64,000 bases of DNA from Nakamurella aerolata (GTDB lineage Bacteria > Actinomycetota > Actinomycetes > Mycobacteriales > Nakamurellaceae), in the NCBI RefSeq assembly GCF_013002705.1, contig NZ_JABEND010000011.1, positions 62,001 to 126,000 of the forward strand, given 5' to 3'. Made by a program: the position numbers and the translations under genes. Shown here piece after piece: positions 43,237 to 51,535 of the stretch (positions are counted from its first letter, which is position 1; each line of letters starts with the position of its first letter). The notes below the pieces were generated by a model that saw nothing but the letters and a program-made list of their open reading frames with translations, did not search any database and had not been told where the DNA came from.

Positions 43237-45306
43237 TTAGGGCCGGCGGGCCAGGGTTGCGGCGAGTTGGTCTGGCTCGGTGACGGGCGCCTGACAAACG
43301 AAGCCCCTGCACACATACGCCGCCGCCCTGCCGTGCACCAGGCTGCGTTCGGCCAGCAAGGGAACACCGGGCTCGTCCGGTCGGCCGGCGACGGCGACCA
43401 ATCCAGGAGACGTGTTGTGCCGCGCGACTTTCAGCAGTGCTGCCGCAGCCTGTGACTCGGCGCCGACGACGGCGACCTGCAGCGGACCGGCCAGCATGGC
43501 CTCGGCCACCGACAGGAAGTGCCCGGCAAATCGCGGCTCCCTTGCGGCCAGCGTCGCTGCGCCACGGACGATGGCCTCGGCGGCGGTTCTGGCGTCGGTG
43601 TCGCCGGTCAGTGCCGACCAGGTGAGCAACGCACCGGCCAGCGCGGAAGCGCCGCAGGGTTCGGCGTTGTCGGCGTCGGTCGATGGGCGCCACAGCAACG
43701 GCGGTGAATCGGCAGCCGTGTCGTGCACCGTCATCTGATCCGGCCGATCGGGGTCGGTGCTGACGAACAGCTCCCGCGCCGTCTCGAGCAGCTCACCGGC
43801 GGTGTCGAGATAGTGGCGCTCACCGGTGATTTGGAACAACGTCACCAGTCCATCGGCCAGGTTGCCGTAGTCCTCCGCCACGCCAGCGGCCGAGCCGGCA
43901 GCGCCGTCCAAAGACACCCGTCGCAGCCGGCCGCCGGAATACTGGGTGGCGAGCAGCGCGTCGGCGCATTCCTTCGCTGCCGCAAGGTATTCCGGGCGCT
44001 CCAGCAGGGTTCCGGCCTCGGCCAGCGCGGCGATCGCCAATCCGTTCCACGCCGTCACCACCTTGTCATCACGGGCCGGTTGCGGCCGCTGCCGACGCGC
44101 GCTCAGCAGTTGCCGCCGCACCCACCCCCACCAGGCCTCGTCGGCCGGATCGGCGCGCCGCTGCAGCGTGGATAGCCCGTGCTCGAAGGTGCCGGACTCG
44201 GTGACGGACAACAGTTCCGCTGCCCTGGCGCCGTCCCGCTCGCCCAGAATCTCCACCAGCTGGGCGGGGGAGAAGACGTAACTGGCGCCTTCGACGCCGT
44301 CGGTGTCGGCGTCCAGCGACGCGGCGAACATGCCTTGCGCGGTGCGCAGGTCGGCGAGCAGAAAATCTGCGGTCTGCTCGGCGACCCGGCGCGCCAGCGG
44401 TGCTCCGCTCGCCCGCCACCAATGCAGGTAGCCGCGCAGCAGCAAAGCGTTGTCGTACAACATCTTTTCGAAGTGCGGCACCACCCACTGCCGGTCAACG
44501 CTGTAGCGCGCGAAACCACCGGCCAGCTGATCGAACATGCCGCCGCGGGCCATCGCCGCGAACGTCGTCTCGGCCATGGTGATGGCTGCCGCGTTTGCGG
44601 TGCGGGCGTGCTGGCGCAAAAGAAACTCCAGCACCATCGACGGCGGAAACTTCGGTGCGGTACCGAACCCGCCCTCGTCAGGGTCGAACTGCCGCCGCAG
44701 CGTGTCCACCGCGGCGGCGGTGTCCTGAGCCGTCATCGGGGCCGCGCCGGCGGCGATGTCGAATGCCGGGCGCTGGCCGGACGAATCGGGCGCTGCGTCG
44801 CCGCTGGCATGTCGACGCAGCGCCTCGGCGATCTGGAAACCCTGCTGCCGCACCGCATCCGCGTTGTCCCGCCACAGCTCGCGGACCTGGCCGAGCAGAT
44901 TCAACAGCGCCGGCTTCGGCAGGTAGGTGTCGGTCCACACCGGCTCGCCGGACGGCAGCAGCACACACGTCATCGGCCAGCCGCCGTGCCCGTTCATCGC
45001 GGTGGTCGCCGTCATGTACACCGCGTCGATGTCCGGCCGCTCCTCCCTGTCCACCTTGATCGGCACGAACGTCTCGTTGATCGCGGCCGCAACCTCGTCG
45101 TCCTCGAACGATTCGTGCGCCATCACGTGGCACCAGTGGCACGCGGCGTACCCGACCGACAACAGGATCGGCCGGTCGCTCTCGCGCGCCAGCGCCAGCG
45201 CATCGTCGTCCCATTCCCGCCAGTCGACCGGGTTGTCGGCGTGCTGGCGCAGGTACGGGCTCAGTGAATGCTGCAGGCGATTAACCATGGTGGCGGCACT
45301 GGGCAT
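43237..45306 (-). CDS. DUF255 thioredoxin-domain protein (YyaL/spermatogenesis-associated 20-like)
   Basis: 689 residues. The N-terminal thioredoxin-like domain starts LSPYLRQHADNPVDWREWDD and has the CHWCHVM motif (Cys56, Cys59), then FEDDEVAAAINETFVPIKVD. The remainder is an (alpha/alpha)6 barrel resembling glycan epimerases. This architecture is conserved from bacteria to animals, and function is not settled. Start at 45306 or the ATG at 45288; neither has a good ribosome binding site. The N-terminal coding sequence is partly repeated beyond the HEPN/MNT pair. Confidence 0.88.
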   Translation of the reverse strand: MPSAATMVNRLQHSLSPYLRQHADNPVDWREWDDDALALARESDRPILLSVGYAACHWCHVMAHESFEDDEVAAAINETFVPIKVDREERPDIDAVYMTATTAMNGHGGWPMTCVLLPSGEPVWTDTYLPKPALLNLLGQVRELWRDNADAVRQQGFQIAEALRRHASGDAAPDSSGQRPAFDIAAGAAPMTAQDTAAAVDTLRRQFDPDEGGFGTAPKFPPSMVLEFLLRQHARTANAAAITMAETTFAAMARGGMFDQLAGGFARYSVDRQWVVPHFEKMLYDNALLLRGYLHWWRASGAPLARRVAEQTADFLLADLRTAQGMFAASLDADTDGVEGASYVFSPAQLVEILGERDGARAAELLSVTESGTFEHGLSTLQRRADPADEAWWGWVRRQLLSARRQRPQPARDDKVVTAWNGLAIAALAEAGTLLERPEYLAAAKECADALLATQYSGGRLRRVSLDGAAGSAAGVAEDYGNLADGLVTLFQITGERHYLDTAGELLETARELFVSTDPDRPDQMTVHDTAADSPPLLWRPSTDADNAEPCGASALAGALLTWSALTGDTDARTAAEAIVRGAATLAAREPRFAGHFLSVAEAMLAGPLQVAVVGAESQAAAALLKVARHNTSPGLVAVAGRPDEPGVPLLAERSLVHGRAAAYVCRGFVCQAPVTEPDQLAATLARRP
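45234..45258. repeat. 25-bp repeat, copy inside the DUF255 gene
   Basis: TGTCGGCGTGCTGGCGCAGG and the next five bases encode part of the YLRQHADN segment. A copy with two mismatches lies at 46091-46115 in the same orientation. The pair flanks the HEPN/MNT genes and may mark their insertion or a segment duplication. Confidence 0.6.
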
Positions 45307-45330
45307 TCGCCGGTGATGACGCCCAGCGAG

Positions 45331-45696
45331 TCACTCTTCGGCCCCCTGAGGATAGGCAGCGCTGGCGAGGAGTCGATCGAGCGTCTCGATGAGGCCCTCC
45401 GGCCTCGTCGTGGCGGTGTTCCAGACGCGGTGATTCTGCACCTCTGCGTAGCCATGTACCAGGATGTTGCGGAATCCGACGATCTGTCTCAGATCCGGGA
45501 CGCGCGCGGCCACCTCTGGATCGGCTCTTTCAAGCCTGTTCAGGGCCTCCCCGACTGTGATGAACTGCCGCTCCACGGCTGATCTCAGCAGCGCATCCTG
45601 GCGATAGTCATCCAGCGTCTTGCCCTGGATGAAGATGCTGATCTGGGTCGCGGCCTCGCGGGCATCCCACAGATGGGCGGGCGAGTCAGGCCGCAT
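45331..45696 (-). CDS. hepT: HepT-like HEPN toxin
   Basis: 121 residues. The HEPN RNase motif R-x4-H-x-Y is intact as RNILVHGY (Arg76, His81, Tyr83), in the family context FITVGEALNRLERADPEVAA. HepT homologues cleave tRNA and are neutralised when their MntA partner AMPylates the conserved tyrosine. The ATG at 45696 lies inside the end of mntA (11-bp overlap), so the two are translationally linked. Its stop is 25 bp from the start of the DUF255 gene. Confidence 0.85.
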   Translation of the reverse strand: MRPDSPAHLWDAREAATQISIFIQGKTLDDYRQDALLRSAVERQFITVGEALNRLERADPEVAARVPDLRQIVGFRNILVHGYAEVQNHRVWNTATTRPEGLIETLDRLLASAAYPQGAEE

Positions 45697-46015
45697 ACAG
45701 GTCTTCCTTGCTGGCCTCGATGGACTCGATGATGAAAGGATTGCGAAGGGCACCTGCCTCGACCAGGTCCACCGAGCGATCGACGAGAGCCTCCAGCGCG
45801 CCTTTGAATCGGAAGTAGTGACTCAATGTCTGCGGGGCGCTGTCGGCGAACTCCACGAGGAAGTCCACGTCACTGCGCTCGGGATTGAACCGCTCCGTCA
45901 CCGCCGAGCCGAATACAGCGAGCCGACGTACACCAAATTCGCGACACAGCTGGGCGATCGCGTCGCGATCCAGGCTCAGCACGGCGGACCTCCTCGCTCC
46001 AGTGCTCTGCTCCAT
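45686..46015 (-). CDS. mntA: MntA-like nucleotidyltransferase antitoxin
   Basis: 109 residues. The minimal nucleotidyltransferase motif is GS (36-37) then DVD (Asp49, Asp51), with FGVRRLAVFGSAVTERFNPE before it. The spacing is GS-x11-D-x-D, one residue longer than the common x10 form. It would AMPylate the HepT tyrosine. Start at 46015; a GTG at 45982 is an alternative. The pair forms a MNT/HEPN (type VII) toxin-antitoxin module. Confidence 0.83.
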   Translation of the reverse strand: MEQSTGARRSAVLSLDRDAIAQLCREFGVRRLAVFGSAVTERFNPERSDVDFLVEFADSAPQTLSHYFRFKGALEALVDRSVDLVEAGALRNPFIIESIEASKEDLYAA

Positions 46016-46090
46016 GTTCCCACAGAGGTTCCCACACAGCTCCGCGCATCGACAGATATCTGCTACCTGCTATCGGCCTGCCCGGCGGGA

Positions 46091-46115
46091 TGTCGGCATG
46101 TTGGCGCAGGTACGG
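46091..46115. repeat. 25-bp repeat, upstream copy flanking the HEPN/MNT pair
   Basis: TGTCGGCATGTTGGCGCAGG plus five bases repeats 45234-45258 with two mismatches. Read on the minus strand it still encodes PYLRQHAD, like the DUF255 N-terminus, but no gene surrounds it. The rest of the gap 46016-46216 shows only two GAGCACC[AG]TTCAACCGA words (near 46132 and 46140) and no clear promoter. Confidence 0.6.
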
Positions 46116-46216
46116 CCCGGAGCACCATTCAACCGAGGAGCACCGTTCAACCGAACCGCAGGGTTCACCGTTCGCGCTCGGTGTCTTCGCCCCTACCGGA
46201 TGTCTTCCGATAACGG

Positions 46217-47155
46217 TCACCGGCTGCTGTAGATCTCGGCGTCCAGCCGGTGCGGGTTGACGTCGAGCAGCTTGCGGTCCCAGTTGCCGAGATCCGCTGC
46301 CAGACCATAGGTTTCGTTCAAGAATCTCAGCAGGGTGCGCTGCGGATTGTCGCTGGTGCGCACGTCGCGGTACGGCAGCACGAACTCACCGAGCTTGTCG
46401 TCGTAATAGCCTGCCGACAGTTTCCCTTCGGCGTAGCCGTCGGGAGCCGGGTACGCGTAGGCGTAGAAAGTGCCCTCCTCCGAACCGCCGGCCCAGAAAC
46501 CTGAGCTGGCGTTCTCGCGGGCCTCGGCCTCGACCATCACCCAGTGCGGGCACGAAGGCGGACCCGAGCCCTCGTACGGCGGGGCGTTGCGCCCGGAGTA
46601 CCGGGCGCAGGCCAGGTCCATCGAACCCCAGAACAGTTGCACCGGACTGTCTTTGCCCGCGAAGCCGGCGCGGTAGGCCCAGAACACCCGGTTGACGGCC
46701 AGCAGCTGCCGCCAGAAGGTGTTGACCGCGTCGGCGTCGTAGGACTTGTGCTGGGTATCTTCCGCGAACGGAATCGCGGGGGAGACCTCGTTGGGGCTCG
46801 GCACGATCACGCAGTTCAGGCTCAGCGACTGCAGCGTGTCCATGGTGGCGGCGTAAAAGTCGGCGACCGTACGGGGTTTCAGCTCGACGGTGCGAACGGC
46901 ACCGCTGCTGCTGCGCAGCACCAACTGGTGGTCGACGAAGTCGAATTCGGCGTCGAACTCCTCGCCGTTCTGGCGCATCAGCCAGGTGCGCAACCCGCGC
47001 GCGCTGACCTCGTAGGTGACGTTCCACCAGTGGTTGATCAGCGGGGTCGAGACCTCCTCGATCTTGCCGACGATCTGCAGCCACATGTGCAGCGTCTCGC
47101 GGGTATCCGTCCAGCTGTCGACCAGCAACTCCGGCCACTCGCTGTTGTCGCTCAT
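46217..47155 (-). CDS. DUF5996 family protein
   Basis: 312 residues. The sequence WPELLVDSWTDTRETLHMWL, QIVGKIEEVSTPLINHWWNV and the later QLFWGSMDLACARYSGRNAP match DUF5996, an uncharacterised soluble family found in many bacteria. No catalytic motif is apparent. The ATG at 47155 is divergent from the vapBC pair. Nothing in the context reveals its role. Confidence 0.8.
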   Translation of the reverse strand: MSDNSEWPELLVDSWTDTRETLHMWLQIVGKIEEVSTPLINHWWNVTYEVSARGLRTWLMRQNGEEFDAEFDFVDHQLVLRSSSGAVRTVELKPRTVADFYAATMDTLQSLSLNCVIVPSPNEVSPAIPFAEDTQHKSYDADAVNTFWRQLLAVNRVFWAYRAGFAGKDSPVQLFWGSMDLACARYSGRNAPPYEGSGPPSCPHWVMVEAEARENASSGFWAGGSEEGTFYAYAYPAPDGYAEGKLSAGYYDDKLGEFVLPYRDVRTSDNPQRTLLRFLNETYGLAADLGNWDRKLLDVNPHRLDAEIYSSR

Positions 47156-47283
47156 CTACGTTCTCCCTCGCCTCGGTGCCGCTGCCTGCTGGACTGGCAC
47201 CAAGTGTGCCCCGCCCGACCGTTCCGCGGTCGGACGAGCTTGGACCAGGTATGGCAGCTCTACTGCATCACTACTGATGTCGA

Positions 47284-47289
47284 TATGAT
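47284..47289 (+). promoter_or_regulatory. TATGAT -10 box of vapBC
   Basis: TATGAT is one base from the consensus -10 and lies seven bases before the vapB ATG at 47296, so transcription would begin at or next to the start codon. The surrounding CTACTGCATCACTACTGATG and GATGTAG words (47260-47293) form partial palindromes that could be the antitoxin operator. Confidence 0.5.
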
Positions 47290-47295
47290 GTAGCG

Positions 47296-47526
47296 ATGCG
47301 TACCACGGTGGATCTCCCGACCGCTGTGCATCAACGAGCGGTGGCTTTGGCGCGGTCGCGCGGAGTTTCGCTCTCCGCGGTGGTCGCCGAGCTGGCGATC
47401 CGGGGCCTGGAGCAGCTGGACGAGCCGCTGTCGATCAGTACCGACCCCACGTCCGGTTTCCCGGTGGTCAGCATGGGACGCCGCATCACCTCCAGCGAGG
47501 TCGCCGAGGCGCTGGATGACGAGTGA
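47296..47526 (+). CDS. vapB: VapB-type ribbon-helix-helix antitoxin
   Basis: 76 residues. The N-terminal MRTTVDLPTAVHQRAVALAR and GVSLSAVVAELAIRGL form a ribbon-helix-helix DNA-binding unit; the C-terminal part would block the VapC active site. No ribosome binding site precedes the ATG, and a -10 hexamer sits immediately upstream, consistent with a leaderless message. The toxin gene starts six bases after its stop. Confidence 0.82.
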   Translation: MRTTVDLPTAVHQRAVALARSRGVSLSAVVAELAIRGLEQLDEPLSISTDPTSGFPVVSMGRRITSSEVAEALDDE

Positions 47527-47532
47527 TCGCTG

Positions 47533-47928
47533 GTGAGTCGGTACCTGCTCGATGCCAACGTGCTGATCGCACTGACGGTTGCCGAGCACGAACACCACCG
47601 GCGCGCAACGGCGTGGCTGGCGACAGTTGACGGCTTTGCCGTGTGCCCCGTCGTCGAGGGCGCTCTCGTTCGGTTCCTGGCACGGTTGGGTGAGCGGCCT
47701 GCGGTAGCCGTCGAGATTTTTCGTGCCGTCGGGACGCACCCACGCGGCCAGTTCTGGCCGGACTCCTTGTCGTACGCCGATGTCGAGTTGGCGCGCGTGC
47801 GGGGTCACCGCCAGGTGACAGACGCCTACCTTGCCGGTCTCGCGGTCGCCAACGGCGGCCGCCTCGCCACGCTGGATGCCGCGTTGGCGCAGACGCTGCC
47901 GGATGCCGTCGTGCTGATCGATGATTAG
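47533..47928 (+). CDS. vapC: VapC-type PIN-domain toxin
   Basis: 131 residues, GTG start. The PIN-domain acidic residues are Asp7 (YLLDANVLI), Glu42 ([10 protein letters not shown]), Asp97 ([10 protein letters not shown]) and Asp115 (LATLDAAL). VapC toxins are RNases acting on tRNA or rRNA. It forms a pair with the RHH antitoxin just upstream. The active site looks intact. Confidence 0.87.
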   Translation: MSRYLLDANVLIALTVAEHEHHRRATAWLATVDGFAVCPVVEGALVRFLARLGERPAVAVEIFRAVGTHPRGQFWPDSLSYADVELARVRGHRQVTDAYLAGLAVANGGRLATLDAALAQTLPDAVVLIDD

Positions 47929-48068
47929 CTGCACCGGTTCCTGGTGACACGGCTTCTCGAGACACGTTCTTAGTGAAACGGCATCCCAGCGACGCGGCCG
48001 TGGCGCCGGCGACCTACACCGCCACCGTGCCGGGCGCCCAGCGCCGGCAGGTACGAAATACTGAAAGC

Positions 48069-48905
48069 GTGAGCACCGAACCGAACGGCAACGCCTTCGA
48101 CGACGACCTCCGGCTGGCCCTGCAGCTGGCCGACGCCGCCGACGCGATCAGCTTGCCGCGCTTCGGGTCTGCCGATCTGGAGGTGCGGAGCAAGCCGGAC
48201 ATGACGCCGGTGTCCGACGCCGATCTCGCCGTCGAGACCGCCCTGCGGGAACTGCTGCAACAGCACCGGCCGGACGACAGTGTGCTCGGCGAGGAGTTCG
48301 GCGACAGCCGGCCGGGGGCGCGCCGGCGCTGGGTGATCGATCCGATCGACGGCACCAAGAACTTCGTCAGGGGCGTGCCGGTGTGGGCCACCCTGATCGC
48401 GCTGGTCGACGGCACCGGGCGCGACGCCCGCGTCGTCGTCGGGGTGGTGAGCGCACCGGCGCTGTCCCGCCGGTGGTGGGCCGCGCTGGGCGGCGGCAGC
48501 CACGCCAGCTTCGCCGGCGGGTCGTCGCGGCCGTTGCGGGTGTCCGGCGTCAGCGAGCTCGGCGATGCCTCACTGTGCTATTCGGATCTGCAGGAATGGG
48601 ACAGGTTCCAGCTCGGCGCGGCGTTCCGCCAGCTGGCCGACGCCTGCTGGCGGAGCCGCGGGTACGGCGATTTCTGGTCGTACCTGCTGGTGGCTGAGGG
48701 CGCTGCCGACCTGGCCGCGGAGCCTGAGCTGAGCCTGTGGGACGTGGCTGCGCTGGCACCGATCGTCACCGAAGCCGGCGGTCGCTTCACCACCAGGGAC
48801 GGCGAGCCGGTCGACCAGCTGACCGCCCCGCACGTCAACGGCGCGTTGGCCTCCAACGGGTTGCTGCACGACCAGCTCCTCGGTGCCCTCGGCGCCGCCC
48901 GCTGA
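48069..48905 (+). CDS. hisN: Histidinol-phosphatase (inositol-monophosphatase family)
   Basis: 278 residues, GTG start. The metal motif GEEFGD with [20 protein letters not shown] (the DPIDGT loop) and the late [20 protein letters not shown] (the WDxAA motif) define the inositol monophosphatase family. The subgroup matches actinobacterial HisN, which dephosphorylates histidinol phosphate; inositol phosphatase activity is the alternative. An open frame extends upstream to 47973 but lacks family similarity. It lies upstream of ftsEX. Confidence 0.8.
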   Translation: MSTEPNGNAFDDDLRLALQLADAADAISLPRFGSADLEVRSKPDMTPVSDADLAVETALRELLQQHRPDDSVLGEEFGDSRPGARRRWVIDPIDGTKNFVRGVPVWATLIALVDGTGRDARVVVGVVSAPALSRRWWAALGGGSHASFAGGSSRPLRVSGVSELGDASLCYSDLQEWDRFQLGAAFRQLADACWRSRGYGDFWSYLLVAEGAADLAAEPELSLWDVAALAPIVTEAGGRFTTRDGEPVDQLTAPHVNGALASNGLLHDQLLGALGAAR

Positions 48906-49028
48906 GGTCCCGCCGTACTCCAGCGGCACTCCCGCTGCATTCCCGCGAGGCCTGGCCGTGGCAGCCGGACGCCGGGCACCCGGCGAGGTAACACTGACAT
49001 AACGGAATCGCCGGTACAGTGTGCTTTC

Positions 49029-49718
49029 GTGATTCATCTTTCCCACGTCTCCAAGAGCTACAAGACCTCGACGAGGCCGGCTCTGGAGGACGTCACCGTG
49101 GACGTCGGAAAGGGCGAGTTCGCCTTTCTGATCGGTCCCTCCGGGTCGGGCAAATCGACGTTCCTGCGGCTGCTGCTGCGCGAGGAGGCCCCCGACCGCG
49201 GCGACATGACCGTCGCCGGGAGTGATCTCACCAAGATCCGGCGCTCCAAGGTGCCGGTGCATCGCCGCCGCATCGGCTGTGTTTTCCAGGACTTTCGGCT
49301 GCTGTCGAACAAGACCGTCTCGCAGAACGTCGGGTTCGCCCTCGAGGTGCTTGGCCGCAACCGCAACGTGGTGCGCCGGGTGGTGCCCGAGGTGCTGGAG
49401 CTGGTCGGGCTGGAGGGCAAGGCCAATCGGCTGCCGCACGAGCTGTCCGGCGGCGAGCAGCAGCGCGTCGCCATCGCCAGGGCCTTCGTCAACCGGCCGC
49501 TGCTGCTGCTGGCCGACGAGCCCACCGGCAACCTCGACCCGGACACCAGCGCGGACATCATGCTGCTGCTGGAGCGGATCAACCGCACCGGCACCACGGT
49601 GCTGATGGCCACCCACGACAACGCCATCGTGGACTCCATGCGCCGCCGGGTCATCGAGCTGCAGCTCGGCAAGGTCGTCCGCGACGAAGACCGCGGCGTG
49701 TACGGCGTCGGCCGGTAA
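49029..49718 (+). CDS. ftsE: Cell-division ABC ATPase FtsE
   Basis: 229 residues, GTG start. Walker A is GPSGSGKST, the signature [14 protein letters not shown], Walker [17 protein letters not shown] and the H-loop [10 protein letters not shown]. The N-terminal [20 protein letters not shown] is typical of FtsE. With FtsX it controls peptidoglycan hydrolases at the septum. TACAGT at 49015-49020 could be a -10 box close to the start. There is a 155-bp gap before ftsX. Confidence 0.93.
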   Translation: MIHLSHVSKSYKTSTRPALEDVTVDVGKGEFAFLIGPSGSGKSTFLRLLLREEAPDRGDMTVAGSDLTKIRRSKVPVHRRRIGCVFQDFRLLSNKTVSQNVGFALEVLGRNRNVVRRVVPEVLELVGLEGKANRLPHELSGGEQQRVAIARAFVNRPLLLLADEPTGNLDPDTSADIMLLLERINRTGTTVLMATHDNAIVDSMRRRVIELQLGKVVRDEDRGVYGVGR

Positions 49719-49873
49719 CCACCAAGCTCCACCGACGGAGCGGAACGGGCCCCGCGCGCGTCGCCACCAACTTCGTCGTCGTCACCTGAATAGTCACCAT
49801 CGGAACAAGCGCCATCAGAAGGTGCACTGCCGACCCGCGGGAGACTGCGGGCCGATCCGTGTGAAAGGAACCC

Positions 49874-50773
49874 ATGCGAGCGGGATACGTGTTCAGCGAG
49901 GTCGCCACCGGCCTGCGGCGGAACATCACCATGACGATCGCCATGATCATCACAACGGCGATCTCGCTGGGGTTGCTTGGCGGCGGTCTGCTGGTGGCGC
50001 GGATGACCTCCCACGCCGAGCAGCTGTACGGCGACCGGGTGCAGGTCGACGTCTTCCTCACCACCGAGGTGTCCAAGAACGACCCGAACTGCCGCAACGC
50101 CTGCCTGACGCTGCTCGACGAGATGAAGGCGAACCCCGACATCGAGGCGGTGGAGTACCACAGCCAGGAGGACGCCTACCAGCAGTACCTCGAGCAGTAC
50201 CGCGGGCAGCCGGCGATGACGGAGATCGTCGACAAAGACACCCTGCCAGCGTTCCTGCGGGTGCGGCTGAAGGACCCGGCGAAGCTGGCCATCGTGGCCG
50301 AGCAGTACGGGCGCTCGCCCGGCGTGCAGCAGGTCACCGACCAGCGAGAAGTGATCAACCGGGTGTTCGACGTGTTCACCGCGGTCCGCAACATCACCCT
50401 GGCCATCGCGGTGATCCAGGCCATCGCGGCGCTGCTGCTGATCTCCAACATGGTGCAGATAGCCGCGTTCACCCGGCGGACGGAGACGTCCATCATGCGG
50501 TTGGTCGGCGCCAGTCGATGGCGCACCCAGCTACCGTTCATGATCGAGGCGATCGTCGCCGGCGTCGTCGGGTCGATCCTTGCCGTGCTGGGACTGTGGG
50601 CGGCCAAGGCCTGGTTCATCGACAAGAAGCTGTCCGGGCTGTTCAACTCGGGCGTGCTACCGCAGATCACCTTCGGCGACTTCGTTTTCGTGACGCCGAT
50701 CCTGCTCGGCGCCGGGGTGCTGCTCGCCGCGCTGAGCGCCTACGTCACGCTGCGCGCGTACGTCCGCACCTAA
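49874..50773 (+). CDS. ftsX: Cell-division permease-like protein FtsX
   Basis: 299 residues. The first helix MTIAMIITTAISLGLLGGG is followed by an extracellular domain to about residue 165 and three more helices (AIAVIQAIAALLLISNMVQI, EAIVAGVVGSILAVLGLWAA, VTPILLGAGVLLAALSAYVT). The cytoplasmic RRTETSIMRLVGASRWRTQL is diagnostic of FtsX. It links FtsE to extracellular peptidoglycan hydrolases. GAAAGGAA lies before the ATG. Confidence 0.93.
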   Translation: MRAGYVFSEVATGLRRNITMTIAMIITTAISLGLLGGGLLVARMTSHAEQLYGDRVQVDVFLTTEVSKNDPNCRNACLTLLDEMKANPDIEAVEYHSQEDAYQQYLEQYRGQPAMTEIVDKDTLPAFLRVRLKDPAKLAIVAEQYGRSPGVQQVTDQREVINRVFDVFTAVRNITLAIAVIQAIAALLLISNMVQIAAFTRRTETSIMRLVGASRWRTQLPFMIEAIVAGVVGSILAVLGLWAAKAWFIDKKLSGLFNSGVLPQITFGDFVFVTPILLGAGVLLAALSAYVTLRAYVRT

Positions 50774-50892
50774 CGTCCTGCGGCCCGTCACCTGCCCGAT
50801 CTGGCAGTAGCGCGTGCCCGGGAGGCCGGGGAGTGCCGGGAGCCCGGCGAGCCGGCAAAGTCGCTGGCGCGCGCCGGTAACCTGGACCGGTT

Positions 50893-51444
50893 ATGTCCAA
50901 GTCATCCGCAGCCCGCCCGGTGGCCGCCGCCGGCAAGTCCGCCAAGTCCGCCAAGGCGGCCAAAGCCGCCGGCGGCCGCTCGCTGATCGCCTCGAACAAG
51001 AAGGCGCGGCACGACTACGAGGTGCTCGACCGCTACGAGGCGGGCGTCTCGTTGACCGGCACCGAGGTGAAATCGCTGCGGGCGGGTCGGGCCTCGCTGG
51101 TGGACGGCTACGCCACCATCTCCGACGACGAGATCTGGCTGCGCGGCGTGCATATCGCCGAGTACGCAGAGGGCACCTGGACCAACCACGCCCCGCGCCG
51201 GGCCCGCAAACTGCTGCTGCACCGGGCCGAAATCGACAAGCTGGCAGCGCGGATGCGCAGCGCCGGCGGCGGCCTGGCATTGATTCCGTTGTCGATGTAC
51301 TTCCTCGACGGCAAGGTGAAGGTGGAGCTGGCGCTCGGCCGCGGCAAACGCGAGTACGACAAGCGGCAGACCATCGCAGCGCGCGACGCCGACCGCGAGA
51401 TCGAGCGCTACGCCGGCCGTCGGGCCAAGGGCATGACGCGCTGA
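50893..51444 (+). CDS. smpB: SsrA-binding protein SmpB
   Basis: 183 residues. An Ala/Lys-rich N-terminus of about 28 residues ([12 protein letters not shown]) precedes the SmpB core: [40 protein letters not shown], and the C-terminal [20 protein letters not shown] that enters the ribosome's mRNA channel. It delivers tmRNA to stalled ribosomes; the ssrA gene is 2.8 kb downstream in the same region. The order ftsE-ftsX-smpB is conserved in actinobacteria. Confidence 0.94.
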   Translation: MSKSSAARPVAAAGKSAKSAKAAKAAGGRSLIASNKKARHDYEVLDRYEAGVSLTGTEVKSLRAGRASLVDGYATISDDEIWLRGVHIAEYAEGTWTNHAPRRARKLLLHRAEIDKLAARMRSAGGGLALIPLSMYFLDGKVKVELALGRGKREYDKRQTIAARDADREIERYAGRRAKGMTR

Positions 51445-51535
51445 GCCGCTCCGGCTCGGTGGCCCGCCCGCCGCACCGTTTCGGCGGCTTCGGCGAGGCC
51501 GGCCGGCCGCGCCGAGGTTCGCGGTCAGCGCAACA

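Noticed and set aside
45870-46220. Minus-strand frame containing PYLRQHADIPPG
   Set aside because: The match to the DUF255 N-terminus is limited to the 25-bp repeat; the rest is unrelated, so it is a duplicate scar and not a gene.
49015-49020. TACAGT as ftsE promoter
   Set aside because: The only CTGACA -35-like word is 15 bp away, too short a spacer for confidence; kept only as a remark.
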